A DNA stretch of 64,000 bases from Chloroflexota bacterium. GTDB taxonomy: Bacteria; Chloroflexota; Anaerolineae; Aggregatilineales; Phototrophicaceae. Positions 60,148 through 64,000 of the stretch are shown here, piece by piece. Every line of letters begins with the position of its first letter. The stretch's first letter is position 1. A program made the position numbers and the translations under genes. Location of the stretch: positions 62,001 to 126,000 of the forward strand of contig JAIUNI010000018.1 in assembly GCA_020161935.1 (NCBI GenBank), written 5' to 3'. Below the pieces are notes generated by a model. The model ran no database searches and was not told the origin of the DNA. It worked only from the letters and a program-made list of their open reading frames with translations.

Positions 60148-61155
60148 CTAATTAAACCCGATGCGCGGGTCAATCACGCGATAGAGTAGGTCGGTAATCA
60201 GGTTAATGATGACGACCACGCAGCCGATGAATAAGGTCGCCCCCATAATCGGTTGGAAGTCGAGGAGCAGGGCGGCTTTCAGCGCGTACTGCCCGATACC
60301 CGGCCAATCGAGTACATATTCGATCAGTACCGACCCTCCCAGTTCAAAGCCGATGAGGAAACCGAGCATCGACACGGTAGCGATCAGGGCGTTCTTCATG
60401 AGGTAACGTGTCCAGATGGTGCGTTCGGGGATGCCGTTAGCGCGTGCCACCAACACGAAATCTTTCTTCACAATGTCGAGCATGTCCCCGCGCAGTTGGC
60501 GGGTGACGACCGCGATCACCAGCAGCGATTGGCAGAAGGCGGGCAAGATCATATAGCGCAGCGCGATACCGAACGCCTGCCAGTTCCCGGAGACTGCGGT
60601 ATCCAGCAGCAGCATTCCGGTGAATGTATCCGGGAAGCCCGCGCGGGGGTCAAAGCGACCACCAACCGGCAGCAGGCGTAAATTCTGCGCGAGGATAATC
60701 TGGAGGACGATTGCAATCCAGAATACAGGGATACTCACCGCGCCAATCGAGATGAAGCGCGAGAAATGGTCAGGCCAGCGGTCACGCCAGCGGGCGGAAA
60801 CAATCGCCAGCGGAATGCCGATGACCAAGCCGAGCAGGGTTGAGACCAGCGTGAGTTCAAGCGTCGCGGTGAAGTACGTCAGTAAGTCCGGCCCAACCGC
60901 CCGTTTGGTGCTGATCGAATAACCCCAGTTGCCTTGAAACAAACCACCCATGTACGTCAGGTATTGTTCGGCGAGCGGTTTATCCATGCCGAATTCTTCA
61001 GCCAACTTTTGGATCTGTTCGGGGCGCGCCTGTGGCCCTGCCGCCAGTTTAACCGGATCGCCGGGGACTAAGCGCGAGACGATAAACGTGGTGAGCGAAA
61101 GCCCTATAAGGATAACCGGAATAATCAGCAGACGACGGGCGAGAAAACGCAGCAT
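60148..61155 (-). CDS. Peptide/nickel-type ABC transporter permease (DppB/OppB)
   Basis: 335 residues. FLARRLLIIPVILIGLSLTTFIVSRLVPGDPV is the classical OppB start; the coupling region is ARANGIPERTIWTRYLMKNALI, and the end GATLFIGCVVVIINLITDLLYRVIDPRI closes the fold. About six helices. It is the first permease gene after the binding protein. Confidence 0.94.
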   Translation of the reverse strand: MLRFLARRLLIIPVILIGLSLTTFIVSRLVPGDPVKLAAGPQARPEQIQKLAEEFGMDKPLAEQYLTYMGGLFQGNWGYSISTKRAVGPDLLTYFTATLELTLVSTLLGLVIGIPLAIVSARWRDRWPDHFSRFISIGAVSIPVFWIAIVLQIILAQNLRLLPVGGRFDPRAGFPDTFTGMLLLDTAVSGNWQAFGIALRYMILPAFCQSLLVIAVVTRQLRGDMLDIVKKDFVLVARANGIPERTIWTRYLMKNALIATVSMLGFLIGFELGGSVLIEYVLDWPGIGQYALKAALLLDFQPIMGATLFIGCVVVIINLITDLLYRVIDPRIGFN

Positions 61156-61237
61156 ACCGCCATAACCTCGGAAGAATCAACGATAGGGACACGGTAGTGC
61201 CGTGTCCCTGTATTTACGGTGCAGCTAACAGGAGAAA

Positions 61238-62938
61238 TTAGGTCGCGTCATCAATCCACAAACGCCAGAAGTCGACCGAGATGTCACCGGCATACACGAA
61301 GCCCTTGACACGCTTGTTGAAGCCGACGATGTTTGGTGAGACATACAGCGGCAGGTCTGGCGCATCTTCCGAAATCTGCGTCTGAACTTCAGCCACGATC
61401 TTGGCTGCTTCGTCGGGATCAACCGTGACGCGCAGGGTATCCAGCTTGGCATCCACTTCTTCGTTCTTGTAGAACGAGCAGGCTTGGAAGCTGCCACCGG
61501 TCGGACGATCCCAACTCTTGCTCGAATACTTCTCGATCAACCATGTATCGCCAAGCGGCGGGAACTGGTCAAAGATGAAGGCAATAGCGGGGCCAGTTTC
61601 GGGTGCTGTACACGCGCCAACAATATCAGGCCAGTTTTTGGGAACCAAATTGAGGGTGATGTTGTACTTTTGTAGTTCCGCCAGCAGGATCAACCCGCCC
61701 GCTTCTTCAAAGTCCAACCCGCTGACATAAACGAAGTCCAGCGCGATACCACCGTCCTTGTACTCGGTCATATCGAGGTGTTCCTTGGCCTTCACGGGGT
61801 CATAGCTGTACTGCGGATCCAGTGCCGCGTCATAACCGGGGACACCTTCGGGCAGCGGGCCGGTCATCAGCTTGACATATCCGCTTTGTGAATCCGAGAA
61901 CGCCTGCTTGTCGAAGCTGTAAGCGAGGAACTTGCGAAAGTTCACATCCGCCGTCGGGCCGCTCTGGGTGTTGTACTTCAAGTAGCCGCCGAGCAAGCCG
62001 TAATCCACATTGGTGAAGGTCGTAGCATTGGCATCAATTTCGGCGATGTCGGTGGCCGAAATTGTATCCGCGACATCGAAGTCGCCAGCGAGCAAACCGG
62101 TCTTGCGCGTGCCAACGTCCTCGGTCTTGCGCCACACCACACCCGAAAGGTGGCTTTCACCCGGCCAGCCTTGCCAGTAATCTTCGACCGCTTCCAGTTC
62201 ATAGCTGGAACCCACTTGCCAGTTCGTCACCTTGAACGGGCCGCTGCCGGCATCTTTGTCGATCAGGTAAGCTGCGCCACCGTCGCCATCGACTTCGTTC
62301 GCCAGCGCCAATGCCTTATTGACAATCGGCTGCTCAAGGAACGCCAGCAAACGGTCGAAACTGCCGTAAGGGGTCGTCAGGGTCATCACAACCGTCTTGC
62401 TGTCCTTCGCCACAATCCCTTCCGGCGCGAGGAAGCCCGCCAGCAGGCTGGAGCGCTGTTTCTGCGCCTTCAGTGTTTGCTGGTATGAGAACACCACGTC
62501 GTCGGCGGTCAGCGGAGTGCCGTCATGGAAAACGGCTGCGTCAGTAATCTCGAATGTCCATTCGCTCGCGTCTTCGGATGCGCTCCACGTTTGTGCCAAA
62601 CCGGGTTCGACAGGCTGCGGCCAGCCGCCCTCGAACCGGAACAGGCGGTCATAAACTTGGCGCATGATTGCGCTGATCGAATAATCAGTACGGTCAAAGG
62701 GGTCAAGTGATGCAATATCTTGTGCGCCGCCGTAGATCATGAGTTGCGGCGTGGGTTGTGCTGCGGCAGCCGGGGCCACGTTCATACGCGGGGCGCGGGC
62801 AGCAACTGCCGGTACCGAAGCGAACGCTGCACCGGCCGATAAGCCGCCCAACAGACGCAGGAAGTCACGACGGTTGATCCGCCCCGCTTGAAATTCAGCG
62901 ACAATTTTATTGATTGGGTCGAGAGATTGTTTTGCCAT
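61238..62938 (-). CDS. Extracellular solute-binding protein of the peptide/nickel-type importer (family 5)
   Basis: 566 residues. A Tat signal peptide is visible: GRINRRDFLRLLGGLSAGAAFA, with twin Arg followed by DFL. The mature protein contains the SBP_bac_5 blocks PVEPGLAQTWSASEDASEWTF, LTADDVVFSYQ and DSKTVVMTLTTPYGSF. It captures the substrate outside the membrane for the permease pair. The Tat export suggests a folded or cofactor-containing protein. The ligand cannot be read from sequence. It is the promoter-proximal gene, divergent from the hydantoinase-like gene with about 230 bases between the two starts. Confidence 0.92.
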   Translation of the reverse strand: MAKQSLDPINKIVAEFQAGRINRRDFLRLLGGLSAGAAFASVPAVAARAPRMNVAPAAAAQPTPQLMIYGGAQDIASLDPFDRTDYSISAIMRQVYDRLFRFEGGWPQPVEPGLAQTWSASEDASEWTFEITDAAVFHDGTPLTADDVVFSYQQTLKAQKQRSSLLAGFLAPEGIVAKDSKTVVMTLTTPYGSFDRLLAFLEQPIVNKALALANEVDGDGGAAYLIDKDAGSGPFKVTNWQVGSSYELEAVEDYWQGWPGESHLSGVVWRKTEDVGTRKTGLLAGDFDVADTISATDIAEIDANATTFTNVDYGLLGGYLKYNTQSGPTADVNFRKFLAYSFDKQAFSDSQSGYVKLMTGPLPEGVPGYDAALDPQYSYDPVKAKEHLDMTEYKDGGIALDFVYVSGLDFEEAGGLILLAELQKYNITLNLVPKNWPDIVGACTAPETGPAIAFIFDQFPPLGDTWLIEKYSSKSWDRPTGGSFQACSFYKNEEVDAKLDTLRVTVDPDEAAKIVAEVQTQISEDAPDLPLYVSPNIVGFNKRVKGFVYAGDISVDFWRLWIDDAT

Positions 62939-63170
62939 ATCCAGTTATCCCTTTTTGTGCATCCATTTTGGTTGATCGAATGTAGCCAAAGCCGCAACGG
63001 GTGTAAATGTAACACCTCAGTTACAGCCCAGCAACAAATCCACATAACGAGAATTTGCGTTTCATTACAGGCTTACTATAATCATCCTGATTCCCCAAAA
63101 ATGAATTTGTTAGGTTAGACAAACTTCGACCCAAATTTCTGGTCAAATCATCAACGCTATTGGAGGATGT

Positions 63171-64000
63171 ATGCGTATTGGCATTGATGTCGGTGGAACG
63201 AACACTGACGCTGTATTGATGGATGGACGTAAGGTACTGGGGTGGGCAAAGTCGCCCACGACACGCGATGTGAGCAGTGGTATCACCAATGTATTGACCG
63301 CTTTGCTCGCTCAAACCCAAATTTCTCCTAGCGCGATTAGTGCCGTCATGTTGGGGACGACGCACTTCACCAACGCCGTTGTCGAGCGTAAATCACTCGC
63401 GAAAACCGCTGTGCTGCGTATCGGCCTGCCTGCCACCGCCGCGCTGCCACCCTTTGTCGATTGGCCGGATGACCTGCGCGAGGCGATGGGTGGTGTGTAT
63501 CACTTGGTACACGGTGGTTACGAGTTCGACGGTCGCCCTATTTCGGCGCTGCGCCCTGATGAAATCAAGGATGTCGCCAAGAAAATACAGGACGCGGGCA
63601 TCACCTCCGTCGCCATTTCATCGGTGTTCTCACCCGTGAATCCTGACCAAGAAAAGCAGGCGGCTGAAATCGTGCAGTCGGTCATTCCAGACGCGAAAAT
63701 TAGCCTTTCGCACGAAATCGGGCGAATCGGCATCCTCGAACGCGAAAACGCCGCTGCGATGAATGCCTGTCTCGCGGTGCTGGCAGTCAACATTGTCCAG
63801 TCCTTCCGTAATGCGCTCTCCAGCCTCGGCATCACCGCGCCGTTCTATATCAGCCAGAACGACGGCACATTGATGAGCGCCGACTTCGTGGAAAAATATC
63901 CGGTGCTGACCTTCGCCTCCGGCCCGACCAATAGTATGCGCGGCGCGGCCTTCCTCTCCGGCCTCAAGGATGCGGTCGTCGTCGATATTGGCGGTACCAC
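63171..64000 (+). CDS. Hydantoinase/oxoprolinase family protein, N-terminal part (cut by window edge)
   Basis: 276 residues lie inside the window. MRIGIDVGGTNTDAVLMDG is the N-terminal ATP-binding signature of HyuA-type proteins, followed by VMLGTTHFTNAVVERKSL, ISSVFSPVNPDQEKQAAEI, SHEIGRIGILERENAAAMNACL and FASGPTNSMRGAAFLSG. These ATP-dependent enzymes open 5-membered cyclic amides (hydantoins, 5-oxoproline) or carboxylate related compounds. GGAGG lies just upstream of ATG 63171. Being divergent from the importer operon, it may act on the compound that the importer brings in. The active-site residues beyond the window edge cannot be judged. Confidence 0.9.
   Translation, partial: MRIGIDVGGTNTDAVLMDGRKVLGWAKSPTTRDVSSGITNVLTALLAQTQISPSAISAVMLGTTHFTNAVVERKSLAKTAVLRIGLPATAALPPFVDWPDDLREAMGGVYHLVHGGYEFDGRPISALRPDEIKDVAKKIQDAGITSVAISSVFSPVNPDQEKQAAEIVQSVIPDAKISLSHEIGRIGILERENAAAMNACLAVLAVNIVQSFRNALSSLGITAPFYISQNDGTLMSADFVEKYPVLTFASGPTNSMRGAAFLSGLKDAVVVDIGGT

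Overview
The window looks like chromosomal DNA of a free-living bacterium with a GC content in the mid-fifties, most plausibly a member of the Chloroflexota (Anaerolineae-like). That placement is an inference from gene style: a very acidic N-terminal tail on the primary sigma factor, a giant Ser/Thr kinase fused to an AAA/TPR signalling half, Uma2 nucleases, ArnT/PMT-type GT39 proteins, KaiC-like ATPases, and intergenic and even coding DNA full of small dispersed repeats. No rRNA, tRNA, CRISPR array, transposase or prophage was seen.

Layout. 1-4.7 kb (minus strand): the 5' end of recD2, a secreted subtilisin-like protease with a silent-site-varied heptapeptide repeat, and a membrane polyferredoxin. 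4.8-13.7 kb (plus): dnaG-rpoD, a small 2TM protein, a Uma2-MntA-HepT cassette, two tandem paralogous proteins of unknown function, an arginase-family protein and a Nudix-GNAT fusion. 13.7-17.1 kb: a KaiC-like double ATPase coupled to a receiver-like protein, a histidine kinase and a stand-alone receiver. 17.3-20.7 kb (minus): a kinase-AAA-TPR protein. 20.9-29.3 kb (plus): M23 peptidase, two GT39 glycosyltransferases, SDR, GNATs, DUF3830, DUF1295 and an acetamidase/formamidase. 29.4-33.4 kb: an unknown gene and a Mn/Fe-type ABC importer operon with a good DtxR/MntR-like operator in its promoter. 33.4-36.0 kb: repeat-rich DNA with a Uma2 gene and small membrane proteins. 36.2-41.5 kb: GT4, beta-propeller protein, four tandem DinB/ClbS-like domains in two genes, and a methyltransferase. 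41.5-44.0 kb: an AT-rich island carrying a complete type II restriction-modification system (C5 methylase, controller protein, NotI-like endonuclease). 44.6-53.7 kb (minus): a non-canonical chemosensory cluster (CheW x2, MCP, hybrid CheA, CheB, receivers, an RsbT-like protein and a receiver-Roadblock fusion), ending upstream in a gene that is a receiver fused to the C-terminus of a LacI regulator. 54.5-55.6 kb: an exported esterase. 56.2-62.9 kb (minus): a five-gene peptide/nickel-type ABC importer with a nucleoside hydrolase embedded between its two permease genes. 63.2 kb to the end: the start of a divergent hydantoinase/oxoprolinase gene.

Most notable for follow-up: the receiver-LacI chimera and the nearby histidine-kinase remnant; the NotI-like restriction system with its controller boxes; dispersed repeats that have been absorbed in frame into protein-coding genes (both GT39 genes and the start of a membrane protein inside the che cluster); a pair of hairpin elements whose stems covary; and a KaiC-kinase operon whose KaiC-like protein keeps one of the two classical phosphosites and has Tyr at the other. 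All assignments come from reading motifs by eye; no database search was run.
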